Positions 53,363 through 63,767 of a stretch of DNA of 64,000 bases are shown here, piece after piece. Both the position numbers and the translations under genes were made by a program. The DNA is from Bradyrhizobium cajani (GTDB taxonomy: Bacteria; Pseudomonadota; Alphaproteobacteria; Rhizobiales; Xanthobacteraceae). How positions within the stretch are numbered: the first letter of the stretch is position 1; the number at the start of each line of letters is the position of its first letter. The stretch is from assembly GCF_009759665.1 (NCBI RefSeq), contig NZ_WQNE01000025.1:1-64000 (forward strand), written 5' to 3'. Under the pieces are notes generated by a model. That model saw only the letters and a program-made list of their open reading frames with translations, was not told the DNA's origin and ran no database searches.

Positions 53363-53466
53363 GCGTGAGCCATTTCCAAATCGTTGCCGGGTTCGAGCTT
53401 GAAGCGAGGATGCATCAGCCGGCTCAGGCCGGGTTGATCCAGGTCAAGAATGACGGCGCGGGTCAT
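53359..53466 (-). CDS. 35-aa small protein between two response regulators
   Basis: 35 codons, sequence beginning MTRAVILDLDQPGLSRLMHP and ending GNDLEMAHA. The ATG (53464-53466) overlaps the TGA of the upstream response regulator as ATGA, and its own TGA (53359-53361) overlaps the GTG start of the next regulator as GTGA. Two exact 4-nt start/stop overlaps on the same strand are strong evidence for a coupled gene rather than chance. It resembles no family I recognise; it may be a coupling peptide that keeps ribosomes moving between the regulators, or a true small protein. Confidence 0.6.
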   Translation of the reverse strand: MTRAVILDLDQPGLSRLMHPRFKLEPGNDLEMAHA

Positions 53467-54149
53467 TGCGGCCTCCCGCGGTCGCCCCGCGCGCAGGCGC
53501 GGCTCCGGGGATCGGGCAGGTCCATCTTGCCGATCTCGATGATCGCCTTGTTGCGGCTGAACAGTCCGAGCTTGCGCAGGATCTCGGTGATGTGCGCCTT
53601 GACCGTGGATTCGGCGAGCTGCAGCTCCTGCGCGATCTGCCGGTTCGGATAGCCGCGACGAAGCAGGTCCAGGACCCGAAGCTGCTGTGGCGTGAGCTCG
53701 CGGAGCTTGACCTCGAGGGCCTTGCTGGTCTCGGCCTTTCGCCGCTGCGGCGTCGCCACGAAATCGCGCGGCACCGACACCGATCCGGAGAGCACGCCCT
53801 CGATCGACCGGGCCAGCTCGCGCTTCGACGTCGACTTCGGGAGATAGCCGGCTGCACCGAGCGCCAGCGCTTCGCGGACCACATGCTGGTCCTCCTCGCT
53901 CGACACGATGGCGACCGGCAGACGCGGATATGTTTCGCGCAGACGGAGAAAACCGGAGAAGCCGGTCGCATCCGGCAGCGACAGATCGAGCAGCGCAAGG
54001 TCGATCCCCTGCTCGCCCGACAGGATCTGCAGAGCGTCCTCGATCGACATCGCCTCCAGGATGCGCGCCTCCGGCAAGGCCAGCCGCACCGCATTGCCCA
54101 GGGCTTCGCGAAACAGCGGATGATCGTCGATGATCAGGAAGCTGGCCAT
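53463..54149 (-). CDS. LuxR-family response regulator 1
   Basis: 228 aa. Receiver with D55 in LALLDLSLPD and Lys in AAGYLPKSTSK; LuxR DNA-binding domain with LTPQQLRVLDLLRRGYPNRQ and AESTVKAHITEILRKLG. ATG 54149 has GGAAGG six bases upstream; a longer frame adds an unconserved leader. It is similar to regulator 2 along its length, consistent with a tandem duplication. Its stop overlaps the 35-aa ORF. Likely partner of the neighbouring hybrid kinase and controller of the quinoprotein genes (inference). Confidence 0.92.
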   Translation of the reverse strand: MASFLIIDDHPLFREALGNAVRLALPEARILEAMSIEDALQILSGEQGIDLALLDLSLPDATGFSGFLRLRETYPRLPVAIVSSEEDQHVVREALALGAAGYLPKSTSKRELARSIEGVLSGSVSVPRDFVATPQRRKAETSKALEVKLRELTPQQLRVLDLLRRGYPNRQIAQELQLAESTVKAHITEILRKLGLFSRNKAIIEIGKMDLPDPRSRACARGDRGRPQ

Positions 54150-54272
54150 GGCGCCTTCCAAAAAATCCACCGCACGAGCGGCAGCAGCGCACCCGTCCTG
54201 CGCCGGTCCGGCATCGGAAAGATACGGGATCGACGCTACCACATCTTCCCGATCCCGTCCGGTCAAGGCCGT

Positions 54273-55463
54273 TCAGTCGTTCGATTCGACCTGAACCGTC
54301 AGCAGGAAGGCGTAGATGCTGTCGAACTGGTCGTCGGTGTAGACCTCCTTCCAGGCCGGCATGCCCTTGGCGGGCCGTCCCTCATGCACGGTCTTCCGGA
54401 ACGTGTCGCGCATGTCATCGCCATAGCGGTGACGCAGGAGCCGCAGATCGATCTTCCGTTCGCTCTGGATGGCGTCGGGGCCGTGGCAATGCGCACAGGT
54501 CCCGTTGAAGATCTCCTTGCCTGCGCTGACGGTCTCCGCGCTGGGCGCAGATGCATCGCCCTTGGTCTCGGTCGCCACCACATTTGCGACCTGCGTCGCG
54601 CTCGGCCCGGGACCCGCGCCGGTCGTGATTCCCGCCGGCACTGCCTGAGTCGCGCCGAGGCGGACCGGCTGTCCGCTCGGCAAGCCGTATTTCACCGCGA
54701 GGTCGGCGATCGTCCCCTGGAGCGTCGGCAGGATGGCGTCGACGCGATCGCGGAGCTCGGTCGAAGCCTTTGCGAAGCCGATGGCCGCATCCCATGACAA
54801 GCCTTCGCCTTCGGTGATCTGGATTTGATAGCGATCATTGTAGGCGGTCTTGTTCAACCAGCCGGCGACGGGCCCCCAGATGAAGGCGACGTCGGCCTTG
54901 CCCTGATCGAGCGCCTGCATGGCCTCCTCGGGCGACAGCACCGTCACCTTCCGGATATCGTCGCGTGTCGCAAGAAGGTTTTGTGGTGTGCTGGCATACT
55001 GGACGGCGACACGCTTGCCCCTGAGATCGTCAACGCCGCCGATGGCCTGATCTCTCGCCGCGACCAGGACGTAGCCCTCCTTCGCAATGGTGCCGGAGAA
55101 GATCACGGCGGGCCCCATGAAATCCTCGGAGCGCGGCAAGCCGATCATGGCGTCGCATTGCTTGCCCAGCAGCGTGACCCGCACGGTCCGCTTGCCGAAA
55201 TAGGATTTGTACCAGTCGTAAGTGATCGGCTGGCCGAGCGCCTGTGCCAGCGCCTGGCCGATTTCGACATAAAAGCCCGGCTGCGACGGATTATCGCTCG
55301 AGAACGGCAGATTGGTCGGATCGGCGCACAGACGGAACGGCTTCGCCTCGTCGGCGTGAGCGGTTGCGAACGGCGCGATCATCGCGGACGCGGCGGCCCA
55401 TGCGAGCAGCCCGGTAACGGTACGATTTCGGCTCTTGCCGCTTCCTGGATTGATCGGACGCAT
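54273..55463 (-). CDS. Quinoprotein-associated substrate-binding protein fused to cytochrome c
   Basis: 396-aa periplasmic protein. A signal peptide (TVTGLLAWAAASAMIAPFAT, cut near HADEA) is followed by a MxaJ/XoxJ-like SBP_bac_3 domain (about residues 38-275; PFRLCADPTNLPFSSDNPSQ is the family start). The C-terminal cytochrome c domain (about 315-396) has the haem motif CAHCH and a probable axial Met in GRPAKGMPAW. Such SBP proteins assist PQQ dehydrogenases; the fused haem could pass electrons directly from the enzyme. ATG 55463 has GGAG six bases upstream. It follows the dehydrogenase gene by 126 bp. Confidence 0.9.
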   Translation of the reverse strand: MRPINPGSGKSRNRTVTGLLAWAAASAMIAPFATAHADEAKPFRLCADPTNLPFSSDNPSQPGFYVEIGQALAQALGQPITYDWYKSYFGKRTVRVTLLGKQCDAMIGLPRSEDFMGPAVIFSGTIAKEGYVLVAARDQAIGGVDDLRGKRVAVQYASTPQNLLATRDDIRKVTVLSPEEAMQALDQGKADVAFIWGPVAGWLNKTAYNDRYQIQITEGEGLSWDAAIGFAKASTELRDRVDAILPTLQGTIADLAVKYGLPSGQPVRLGATQAVPAGITTGAGPGPSATQVANVVATETKGDASAPSAETVSAGKEIFNGTCAHCHGPDAIQSERKIDLRLLRHRYGDDMRDTFRKTVHEGRPAKGMPAWKEVYTDDQFDSIYAFLLTVQVESND

Positions 55464-55589
55464 CCTCATCTCCGGCAATTGGGAATTGTTGGACCATGGG
55501 TTGCGGCACACGATCTGGCCGATGCCGTCGCCGCGCGATTTCGAGAAAGCGCGCGCGTATCCCGTCACCTGGGATACGCGCGCGAGTCG

Positions 55590-57305
55590 TCACTGGACGG
55601 AGAACACGAAGAGCGAACCGCCCTCGGGGGCTGCGGCCGTCATCTTCTTTCCAACCTCGCCCAGGAACGCGGGCAATGCAGCCGTGCGGCCGACGACGAT
55701 GGCGACATATTGCTTGCCGTCGACGCTGTAGGTCACCGGGCCCGCGCCGATGCCGGAGCCGAGATTCTTGCTCCAGAGCACCTTGCCGGACTTCGCGTCG
55801 ATGGCGCGGAAGTCGCCATGGATGTTGCCGGCGAACACCAGGCCGCCGCCGGTGGTCAGCGTGCCGCCGTTGAACGGCAGGTCTTCCTTGATCGACCAGA
55901 CCTTCTTCTGGGCGACGGGATCCCAAGCCACGAGCTCGCCAAGGAAACCGCCGGGACCTTCCTTGGTCGGGAATTCGGCGCCGAGATAGAACACGCCGCG
56001 CTTGTAGGCGACGTCGGAGACCGACCAGTCCATGCAGACATTGTTCGAGGGGATGTAGACGAGCCCGGTCTGCGGATTGAACGACATCGGTTGCCAGTTC
56101 TTGCCGCCGATCAGGTTCGGACAGATGTCCTTGGCGGGATGGCCCGGCCCCGGACGCTTGTCGGGATCCTCTTCCGCGCGCATGGTCTTGACGTCCCACT
56201 TCTTGGCCCAGTTGGAGAAGACGTATTTCTCCGCCGAGAGCACCTTGCCGGTCTCACGGTTGGCGACGAAGAAGTAGCCGTTGCGATCCGCCTTCATCAG
56301 CGTCGGAACGGTGCTGCCGCCGATCTTCAGATCGGCGAGCACGGCCTCGTTGACGCCGTCATAGTCCCAGGCATCGGCCGGCGTGGTCTGGATGTGCCAC
56401 TTGATCTTGCCGGTGTTGGGATCGAGGGCGAGCGTCGAGGCGGTGTAGAGGTTGGTCAGCTTGCCGAAATTGCCGTCGCCGGTCGAACGAACGCCGGTAT
56501 TCCACGGACCGGGATTGCTGGTGCCCCAATAGACGGTGTCGCTCTTGGGATCGTAGGAGCCGACCAGCCAGGCGGCGCCGCCGCCATGCTGGGCGGAATC
56601 GCCTTTCCAGGTATCGCCGCCGGGCTCGTCCGGGCTGGGAACCGTGAAGGTCTGCCACACTTGCTTGCCGCTGTTGATGTCGAAGGCCTGGAGCGAGCCG
56701 CGCACGCCGTACTCGCCGCCGCCGAAGCCGGTGATGACCTTGTCGCGCACGACCAGCGGGGGCGAGGTGATGACCGAACCCTGCTTGTAGTCGACGACCT
56801 TCGTCGTCCACAGCGACTTGCCGGTCGCGGCATCGAGCGCGGTCAGCTTGCCGTCGAGACGGCCGACGAAGATCTTGCCATCCGCATAGGAGACGCCGCG
56901 GTTGTTCACGTCGCAGCAGGCATATTGCAATACGTCTTCGGGAATTTCGGGCTCCCAGGTCCACTTGCGCGCGCCGGTCGCCGCATCGAGCGCGTAGACG
57001 CATTTCGGGCCCCAGGAGCTCGACACGTAGAGCGTGTTGCCGACGACGATCGGCGAGGATTCGTTCGAGCGCAGCGACGCCAGCGAGAACGAATAGGCGA
57101 GCGTCAGCTTGCCGGCGTTCTCGGTATTGATCTGCTTGAGCGGGCTGTAACGCGTGTTGCCGTAGTCGTGGCCGGCAACGGCCCACTGGTTCGAATCCGA
57201 TTGCGCCTTGATCAGCGAGTCGTTGGCACGGATGCCGGACGTGCCGGCAGCCAGCATCGCAATCATCGAAATACCAGCCAAAAAGCCCTTCGTTCCAAAG
57301 GTCAT
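55590..57305 (-). CDS. PQQ-dependent alcohol dehydrogenase, lanthanide type (XoxF/ExaF-like)
   Basis: Periplasmic quinoprotein dehydrogenase. 571 aa with signal peptide (MTFGTKGFLAGISMIAMLAA then GTSGIRAND) and the eight-bladed propeller with repeated W-motifs (ALDAATGARKW; AFDINSGKQVW; ALDPNTGKIKW). The adjacent-cysteine pair C130-C131 (YACCDVNNRG) and the catalytic Asp are present. In AWDYDGVNE the residues are D314-Y315-D316; the second Asp is the lanthanide ligand that Ca-type MxaF enzymes lack, so a rare-earth cofactor is predicted. The substrate may be methanol, ethanol or another alcohol. Start ATG 57305 has GGAGGG close upstream. Likely controlled by the adjacent FIST/kinase/LuxR system. 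Confidence 0.92.
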   Translation of the reverse strand: MTFGTKGFLAGISMIAMLAAGTSGIRANDSLIKAQSDSNQWAVAGHDYGNTRYSPLKQINTENAGKLTLAYSFSLASLRSNESSPIVVGNTLYVSSSWGPKCVYALDAATGARKWTWEPEIPEDVLQYACCDVNNRGVSYADGKIFVGRLDGKLTALDAATGKSLWTTKVVDYKQGSVITSPPLVVRDKVITGFGGGEYGVRGSLQAFDINSGKQVWQTFTVPSPDEPGGDTWKGDSAQHGGGAAWLVGSYDPKSDTVYWGTSNPGPWNTGVRSTGDGNFGKLTNLYTASTLALDPNTGKIKWHIQTTPADAWDYDGVNEAVLADLKIGGSTVPTLMKADRNGYFFVANRETGKVLSAEKYVFSNWAKKWDVKTMRAEEDPDKRPGPGHPAKDICPNLIGGKNWQPMSFNPQTGLVYIPSNNVCMDWSVSDVAYKRGVFYLGAEFPTKEGPGGFLGELVAWDPVAQKKVWSIKEDLPFNGGTLTTGGGLVFAGNIHGDFRAIDAKSGKVLWSKNLGSGIGAGPVTYSVDGKQYVAIVVGRTAALPAFLGEVGKKMTAAAPEGGSLFVFSVQ

Positions 57306-57599
57306 GTATTCCCTCCGCGGTGTTGTTGTGCGCGCCATGTTAGGCGTCTGAGCGCGCTGCGCTCGTGATGCGCAGTTTGCCTGCGAGCCATCGTTCGAAA
57401 TTACAGCATCGGCTTTGCGCGCTTAGTATAGGCGGAAGGTAGTAGTGCAGATCACTGTCGGCTTTTGCCGCTCATCTCGTTGTCGACGCTCGCGTCTTGC
57501 CCTTATTTTGAAGCTCGAAACGAACGATCGGATTTGCGGCAACAACGTGCCGCGATCCGATAGTTACACCTGGCATCGCGCGTCGATCATCCGCGTCAA

Positions 57600-58049
57600 T
57601 CACGATGATGGCGCTACCACGGCCGCAAAGCTTTCGAAGAAATCCGCGGCCAGCTTCTTCGACGTCGAATCGATCAGCCGCGAGCCGAGCTGCGCGAGCT
57701 TGCCGCCGATCTGCGCCTCGGCTTCGTAGTGGAGGATGGTGACGTCGGGCGCCTCTTCCTCGAGCCTGACCTTCGCGCCGCCCTTGGCAAAGCCGGCCAC
57801 GCCGCCGGTGCCCTCGCCGACGATGCGATAGCCGTCGGGCGCATCGATATCGGTCAGCGTCACCTTGCCGCTGAACGTCGCCTTCACCGGGCCGACCTTC
57901 AGCACCACGGTTGCCGTCATCTCCGTGGGCGACGCCATCTCGAGCGATTGGCAGCCGGGAATGCAGCGCCTCAGAATCTCGGGATCGTTGAGCGCGGCCC
58001 ACACCTTGGCTTTCGACGCCGGGATGCGCTGGCTGTCGTTCATTTGCAT
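57600..58049 (-). CDS. coxG: CoxG-like SRPBCC protein
   Basis: 149 aa, the carbon-monoxide-dehydrogenase subunit G family (START/SRPBCC fold). Opens MQMNDSQRIPASKAKVWAAL and carries the family PGCQSLEMASPTEMTATVVL and GEGTGGVAGFAKGGAKVRLE segments. In CO oxidisers CoxG helps attach or mature the CODH at the membrane; here it is divergent from the coxS-coxL-coxM genes, with 525 bp between. ATG 58049 has GGAGGG eight bases upstream. Confidence 0.88.
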   Translation of the reverse strand: MQMNDSQRIPASKAKVWAALNDPEILRRCIPGCQSLEMASPTEMTATVVLKVGPVKATFSGKVTLTDIDAPDGYRIVGEGTGGVAGFAKGGAKVRLEEEAPDVTILHYEAEAQIGGKLAQLGSRLIDSTSKKLAADFFESFAAVVAPSS

Positions 58050-58574
58050 CGCTTCCGCCCTCCGTTGTGCTTGTCGAACTCGGGTAGAGCGGCACTCGCC
58101 ATCGATCAATCGCCAGGAAGTACTAGGCGAGCGGACGCGGCACGGGGGCCGGCGCCGCAATGCCCGGCGCCAGCCACGCCCAGGGCACACCCACAATAAA
58201 ATCAATGACTTAACAATCCGCCAGGTACTACCAAGATCGCGATTACAAAGCCGCGAACGCGTGCTCCTATTCGCGGCAAGGAACAACATCCAAGGGAGAA
58301 CAACGTGCGATAGGCTGAGCTCGCGGACGAGTGGCGGCGGCACGCGACGTCGACGATGCGACGTTGCCTGCGGATGCGCTGCAGAACTTTCCAAACCTGC
58401 CTTGCGGTTGCGCCAAGCGTTGGCGGCGACCTGGAGCATCATGATCGAATCGCGCGCCGTGACGGAAGCCACGATGACCTTTCCATGACGCGGGGTCACC
58501 AAAATGCCAGTTGCAAAGTTCCGTTGCGCTGTTTCTAATTAGAACCAATCAAAATCATTCTGGGAGGACTTCAC
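58050..58574. other. Intergenic region between coxG and coxS
   Basis: 525 bp without a convincing gene; open frames on both strands look like chance. It should contain two divergent promoters. Two similar short motifs, CCAGGAAGTACTAGG (58116 region) and CCAGGTACTACC (58218 region), are about 100 bp apart and might be regulator sites; no clear sigma consensus was seen. Confidence 0.3.
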
Positions 58575-59075
<501 letters not shown>

Positions 59076-59155
59076 CGGCCGCCGCGAACAAGAAAACCAC
59101 TGCCGCTTTCGATGGAAAGCGCAGGTCAACAAATTTCCGGTCGGGAGGACCAGCC

Positions 59156-61498
59156 ATGGGTGTTGAAGGCATCGGCGCACGCGTCGTGCGCAAGGAAGAC
59201 AAGCGTTTCATTACCGGCAAGGGCCGCTACGTCGACGACATCAAGCTGACGGGCATGACCCATGCCCATTTCATCAGAAGCCCGCACGCGCACGCCAAGG
59301 TGAAGAAGATCGATTCGTCCGCCGCGCTGAAGATGCCGGGCGTGGTCGCGGTGCTCACCGGCCAGCAGCTCGTCGACGACAAGGTCGGCAACCTCATCTG
59401 CGGCTGGGCCATCACCTCCAAGGACGGCAGCCCGATGAAGATGGGCGCATGGCCGGCGATGGCGCCGGAGACGGTGCGCTTCGTCGGTCAGGCCGTCGCC
59501 GTCGTGATCGCCGACAGCAAGAATCTGGCGCGCGACGCGGCCGAGGCCGTGGTCGTGGATTACGAAGAGTTGCCCGCGGTCGCCGATATGCAGGCCGCGA
59601 TCAAGGCCGGTGCGCCGCAGCTTCACCCCGAAGCCCCCGGCAATCAGGTCTACGACTGGGTGATCGGTGACGAAGGCGCGACCGACGCCGCCTTCGCCAA
59701 GGCCGCCAACGTGGTCAAGCTCGACGTCACCAACAACCGCCTCGCGCCGAATGCGATGGAGCCGCGCGCGGCGATCGCCGATTACGACGCGGCCGAGGAG
59801 CATTTCACGCTCTACACGACGTCGCAGAACCCGCACGTCGCCCGCCTCGTGCTGTCGGCCTTCTACAACATCGCGCCCGAGCACAAGCTGCGCGTGATCG
59901 CCCCCGACGTCGGCGGCGGCTTCGGCTCGAAGATCTTCATCTATCCCGAGGAGATGGTGGCGCTGTGGGCCTCGAAGAAGGTCGGCCGTCCCGTGAAATG
60001 GACCGGCGACCGCACCGAGGCCTTCCTCACCGACGCGCATGGCCGCGACCATGTGACCCATGCCGAGATGGCGTTCGACGCCAACAACAAGATCACCGGG
60101 TTGAAGGTGAAGACCTACGCCAATTTCGGCGCCTACATGTCGCTGTTCTCGTCGTCGGTGCCGACCTATCTCTACGCGACGCTGCTGTCGGGCCAGTACA
60201 ACATCCCGGCGATCCATGCAGAGGTGATCGGGGTCTACACCAACACGACGCCGGTCGACGCCTATCGCGGCGCGGGCCGCCCCGAGGCTAGCTACCTGAT
60301 CGAACGGCTGATGGAGACGGCGGCGCGGCAGCTGAAGGTCGATCCGGCCCAGCTGCGCCGGACCAACTTCATCACCCAGTTCCCGCACCAGACGCCGGTG
60401 ATCATGGCCTATGACACCGGCGACTTTAACGCCTCGCTCGATGCGGCGATGAAGGCGATCGACTATGCCGGCTTCGCCGCCCGCAAGGCGCAAGCGAAGT
60501 CACAAGGCAAGCTGCGCGGCATCGGCGTCTCCTGCTACATCGAGGCCTGCGGCATCGCGCCGTCAAAGGCGGTCGGCAGCCTGGGCGCCGGCGTCGGCCT
60601 GTGGGAATCCGCCGAGGTGCGCGTCAACCCGGTCGGCACCATCGAGATCCTGACCGGCTCGCACAGCCACGGCCAGGGCCACGAGACCACCTTCTGCCAG
60701 CTCGTTGCGGATCGCCTGGGCGTTCCGATCAGCCAGGTCTCGATCGTCCATGGCGACACCGACAAGGTGCAGTTCGGCATGGGCACCTACGGCTCGCGCT
60801 CCGCGGCCGTCGGTCTCACCGCGATCCTGAAGGCCATGGAAAAGATGGAATCCAAGGCCAAGAAGATCGCGGCGCATGCGCTGGAAGCGTCGGAGGCGGA
60901 CATCGTCATCGAGAACGGCGAGTTCAAGGTGACAGGCACCGACAAGGCCATCGCGTTCCCGATGGTCGCGCTCGCCGCCTATACCGCGCACAACCTGCCT
61001 GAGGGAATGGAGCCGGGCCTGAAGGAAAGCGCCTTCTACGATCCCACCAACTTCACCTTCCCGGCCGGTGCCTATATCTGCGAGCTCGAGGTCGATCCCG
61101 GCACCGGCAAGACCTCCTTCGTCAACTTCGTCGCGGCCGACGATTTCGGCCGGCTGATCAACCCGATGATCGTCGAGGGTCAGGTCCATGGCGGCCTTGC
61201 GCAAGGGATTGGCCAGGCGCTGCTCGAGCACGCCATCTACGACGCCAACGGCCAGCCGGTCACGGCCTCGTTCATGGATTACTCGATGCCGCGCGCCGAC
61301 GATTTGCCCTCGTTCAACCTCTCCCACACCACGACGCTGTGCCCGGGCAATCCCCTGGGCATCAAGGGTTGCGGCGAGGCCGGCGCGATCGGCGCTTCCG
61401 CGGCCGTGATCAACGCGATCACGGATGCGATCGGCAAGAACGACCTGGAAATGCCCGCCACCCCGGACCGGGTGTGGCGCACGATCCACGCGGCTTGA
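59156..61498 (+). CDS. coxL: CO dehydrogenase-family large subunit, form II
   Basis: 780 aa molybdopterin catalytic subunit. The active-site loop is AYRGAGR at 369-375, the form II signature, rather than AYXCSFR of form I CO dehydrogenases, so CO oxidation is less certain; other aldehydes, purines or acids may be the substrate. The general-base glutamate is E741 in [14 protein letters not shown] 59156 with GGGAGGA at 59143-59149 was chosen over a longer frame that overlaps coxS. 80 bp after coxS. Confidence 0.93.
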   Translation: MGVEGIGARVVRKEDKRFITGKGRYVDDIKLTGMTHAHFIRSPHAHAKVKKIDSSAALKMPGVVAVLTGQQLVDDKVGNLICGWAITSKDGSPMKMGAWPAMAPETVRFVGQAVAVVIADSKNLARDAAEAVVVDYEELPAVADMQAAIKAGAPQLHPEAPGNQVYDWVIGDEGATDAAFAKAANVVKLDVTNNRLAPNAMEPRAAIADYDAAEEHFTLYTTSQNPHVARLVLSAFYNIAPEHKLRVIAPDVGGGFGSKIFIYPEEMVALWASKKVGRPVKWTGDRTEAFLTDAHGRDHVTHAEMAFDANNKITGLKVKTYANFGAYMSLFSSSVPTYLYATLLSGQYNIPAIHAEVIGVYTNTTPVDAYRGAGRPEASYLIERLMETAARQLKVDPAQLRRTNFITQFPHQTPVIMAYDTGDFNASLDAAMKAIDYAGFAARKAQAKSQGKLRGIGVSCYIEACGIAPSKAVGSLGAGVGLWESAEVRVNPVGTIEILTGSHSHGQGHETTFCQLVADRLGVPISQVSIVHGDTDKVQFGMGTYGSRSAAVGLTAILKAMEKMESKAKKIAAHALEASEADIVIENGEFKVTGTDKAIAFPMVALAAYTAHNLPEGMEPGLKESAFYDPTNFTFPAGAYICELEVDPGTGKTSFVNFVAADDFGRLINPMIVEGQVHGGLAQGIGQALLEHAIYDANGQPVTASFMDYSMPRADDLPSFNLSHTTTLCPGNPLGIKGCGEAGAIGASAAVINAITDAIGKNDLEMPATPDRVWRTIHAA

Positions 61499-61504
61499 CA
61501 CCAC

Positions 61505-61607
61505 GTCGTCATTCCGGGGCGACGCGCAGCGTCGAACCCGGAATCCGGAGCTGAAGAATTCAACCTCGAGATTCCGGGTCTGCGCCTGCGGCGCATCCCG
61601 GAATGAC
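61505..61607. repeat. Palindromic repeat between coxL and coxM
   Basis: GTCATTCCGGGGCGACGCGC is mirrored by GCGCATCCCGGAATGACAG, with inner arms GAACCCGGAATCC and GAGATTCCGGGTC. Same family as 9277. It lies inside the cox gene run, 28 bp before coxM. Confidence 0.85.
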
Positions 61608-61634
61608 AGAGAAAAGATTTCAGGAGCAACGAAG

Positions 61635-62435
61635 ATGTACCAGACCACCTATCATCGCGCTTCCTCGGTCGACGAAGCCGCCAGCCTGTTCGGCAAGAGC
61701 AGCGAGGCGAAATTCCTCGCCGGCGGGCAGACGCTGCTGCCGGTCATGAAGCAGCGGCTCGCAGGTCCCTCCGACGTGATCGACCTTTCCAAGATCAAGG
61801 ACATGATCGGCGTCGAGGCCGCCGGCGACACGCTGACGATCAAGGCCGCGACGCCGCATTATGACGTCGCCACCAGTGACGCCGCGAAGAAGGCGATCCC
61901 CGCGCTCGCCTATCTGGCGTCGCTGATCGGCGACCCCGCCGTGCGCTATCGCGGCACGATCGGCGGCTCGATCGCCAACAACGATCCCGCCGCCGACTAT
62001 CCGGCTGCGCTGCTGGCGCTCGGTGCCACCGTGAAGACCAACAAGCGGTCGATCCCGGCCGAGGATTTCTTCCAGGGCCTGTTCACGACGGCGCTCGAAG
62101 ACGGTGAGATCATCACCGCCGTGTCGTTCCCGGTTCCGGCAAAGGCAGGTTACGCCAAGATGCGGCATCCGGCCTCACGCTTCGCCCTCACCGCGGTGTT
62201 CGTCGCACAGACGAAGTCGGGCGAGATCCGCGTTGCCGCGACCGGTGCCTCGCAGAGTGGCGTGATGCGGGTTGGTGCCATCGAAGCCGCGTTGAAGGCG
62301 AACTGGTCGCCGTCGGCGATCGACAGCGTCAGCATTCCCGCGAGTGGACTTCTGTCCGACATCCACGGCACGTCGGAGTACCGCGCCAACCTCGTCAAGG
62401 TGATGGCGCAGCGCGCGGTGGCTGCTGCCGGCTAG
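61635..62435 (+). CDS. coxM: CO dehydrogenase-family medium subunit (FAD)
   Basis: 266 aa flavoprotein subunit. FAD-binding motifs are [14 protein letters not shown] (near residues 31-44) and the [16 protein letters not shown] segment typical of CoxM. It completes the S-L-M heterotrimer. ATG 61635 has CAGGAG eight bases upstream; a longer frame runs into the palindrome. The palindromic repeat just before it could partly separate its expression from coxL. Confidence 0.93.
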   Translation: MYQTTYHRASSVDEAASLFGKSSEAKFLAGGQTLLPVMKQRLAGPSDVIDLSKIKDMIGVEAAGDTLTIKAATPHYDVATSDAAKKAIPALAYLASLIGDPAVRYRGTIGGSIANNDPAADYPAALLALGATVKTNKRSIPAEDFFQGLFTTALEDGEIITAVSFPVPAKAGYAKMRHPASRFALTAVFVAQTKSGEIRVAATGASQSGVMRVGAIEAALKANWSPSAIDSVSIPASGLLSDIHGTSEYRANLVKVMAQRAVAAAG

Positions 62436-62637
62436 CAATCCAGCGTCTCGACGCAATTTTTCCGCGGCGCGCACTTCGGTGCGCGCCGCTTTTATTATGC
62501 GCCCATGCATGAAAAGCGCTTGCCTCGCTGACGTGAAGGCGGGAAAAGTTAATCAGCCAATTAACTCGCCCACAGAGGAACGTCCGACGCGGCTGCCGTG
62601 CCACCGGCATCCGCCCGCGACCCGAGGAAACAACGAC

Positions 62638-63750
62638 GTGCTCGATAAACCAGCCCCAAACTCGTCCGTCCGCACCTTCGGCCCGCTGTCGGGCTTCCGC
62701 ATCGTCGAATTCGCCGGCATCGGACCCGGCCCGTTCGCCTGCATGATGCTGGCCGACATGGGCGCCGACGTCGTCACCCTCGACCGCGTCGGCGCGAAGA
62801 AGAGCATGAAGTCGGTGGCGGGCCGCGGCCGCAAGGTGATCGAGCTCGACCTCAAGGACAAGGCGGCGATCGCCGAGGTGCTCGACCTCTTGGCCAGCGC
62901 CGACGCGCTGGTCGAAGGCTTCCGTCCCGGCGTGATGGAGCGGCTCGGGCTCGGGCCCGATGTGGTGCTCGCGCGCAATCCAAAACTCGTCTACGGCCGC
63001 ATGACCGGCTGGGGCCAGGAAGGCCCGCTTGCGAATGCCGCCGGCCATGACATCAATTATATCTCCATCACTGGCGCGCTCGCCGCGATCGGCACCGAAG
63101 AGGCGCCGGTGCCGCCGCTCAACCTCGTCGGCGATTTCGGCGGCGGCGCGCTCTATCTCGTGGTCGGCGTGCTCGCCGCGCTGCTGGAAGCATCAAGGTC
63201 CGGCAAGGGGCAGGTGGTCGACGCCGCGATGTGCGACGGCGCGGCGTCGCTGATGTCGTTCTTCTTCGACATGACCACGATCGGCCGCTGGACCGAAGGC
63301 CGCAACCAGAATTTCCTCGACGGTGGCGCGCATTTCTACGGCGTCTATGAATGCGCCTGCGGTCACTTCGTCTCGATCGGCTCGATCGAGCCGCAGTTCT
63401 ACGCGCTGCTGCGCGAGCATGCCGGCCTCTCCGACGCCGATTTCGACGCACAGATGGACCGCAACGCCTGGCCGGCGCTGAAGGAGAAGCTGAAGGCCGT
63501 GTTCAAGAGCAAGACGCGCGAGGACTGGTGCAAGATCATGGAAGGCACCGACATCTGCTTCGCCCCGGTGCTGACCATGTCGGAGGCGACCCGGCATCCA
63601 CACATGGTCGCCCGCAACGCCTTCGTCGAGCGCCACGGCGTGAAGCAGCCGGCGCCCGCGCCAAGATTCTCGCGCACGCCGTCGGCGGTGCGCGAGCCGG
63701 AAGCGGCGGAGATCGGGGCGGTGACAGCTGCGTGGAAGGCGGGGCATTAG
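62638..63750 (+). CDS. CaiB/BaiF CoA-transferase family, alpha-methylacyl-CoA racemase-like
   Basis: 370 aa. Family signature [20 protein letters not shown] at the start, the AMACR-type [17 protein letters not shown] segment (His/Asp catalytic region) and [13 protein letters not shown]. The racemase branch interconverts 2-methylacyl-CoA epimers for branched fatty-acid oxidation, but CoA transfer cannot be excluded. Start GTG 62638 has GAGGAAA upstream; earlier in-frame starts have no ribosome site. It follows coxM by 202 bp in the same direction. Confidence 0.88.
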   Translation: MLDKPAPNSSVRTFGPLSGFRIVEFAGIGPGPFACMMLADMGADVVTLDRVGAKKSMKSVAGRGRKVIELDLKDKAAIAEVLDLLASADALVEGFRPGVMERLGLGPDVVLARNPKLVYGRMTGWGQEGPLANAAGHDINYISITGALAAIGTEEAPVPPLNLVGDFGGGALYLVVGVLAALLEASRSGKGQVVDAAMCDGAASLMSFFFDMTTIGRWTEGRNQNFLDGGAHFYGVYECACGHFVSIGSIEPQFYALLREHAGLSDADFDAQMDRNAWPALKEKLKAVFKSKTREDWCKIMEGTDICFAPVLTMSEATRHPHMVARNAFVERHGVKQPAPAPRFSRTPSAVREPEAAEIGAVTAAWKAGH

Positions 63751-63767
63751 ACCCCTGTTGCAACAAT

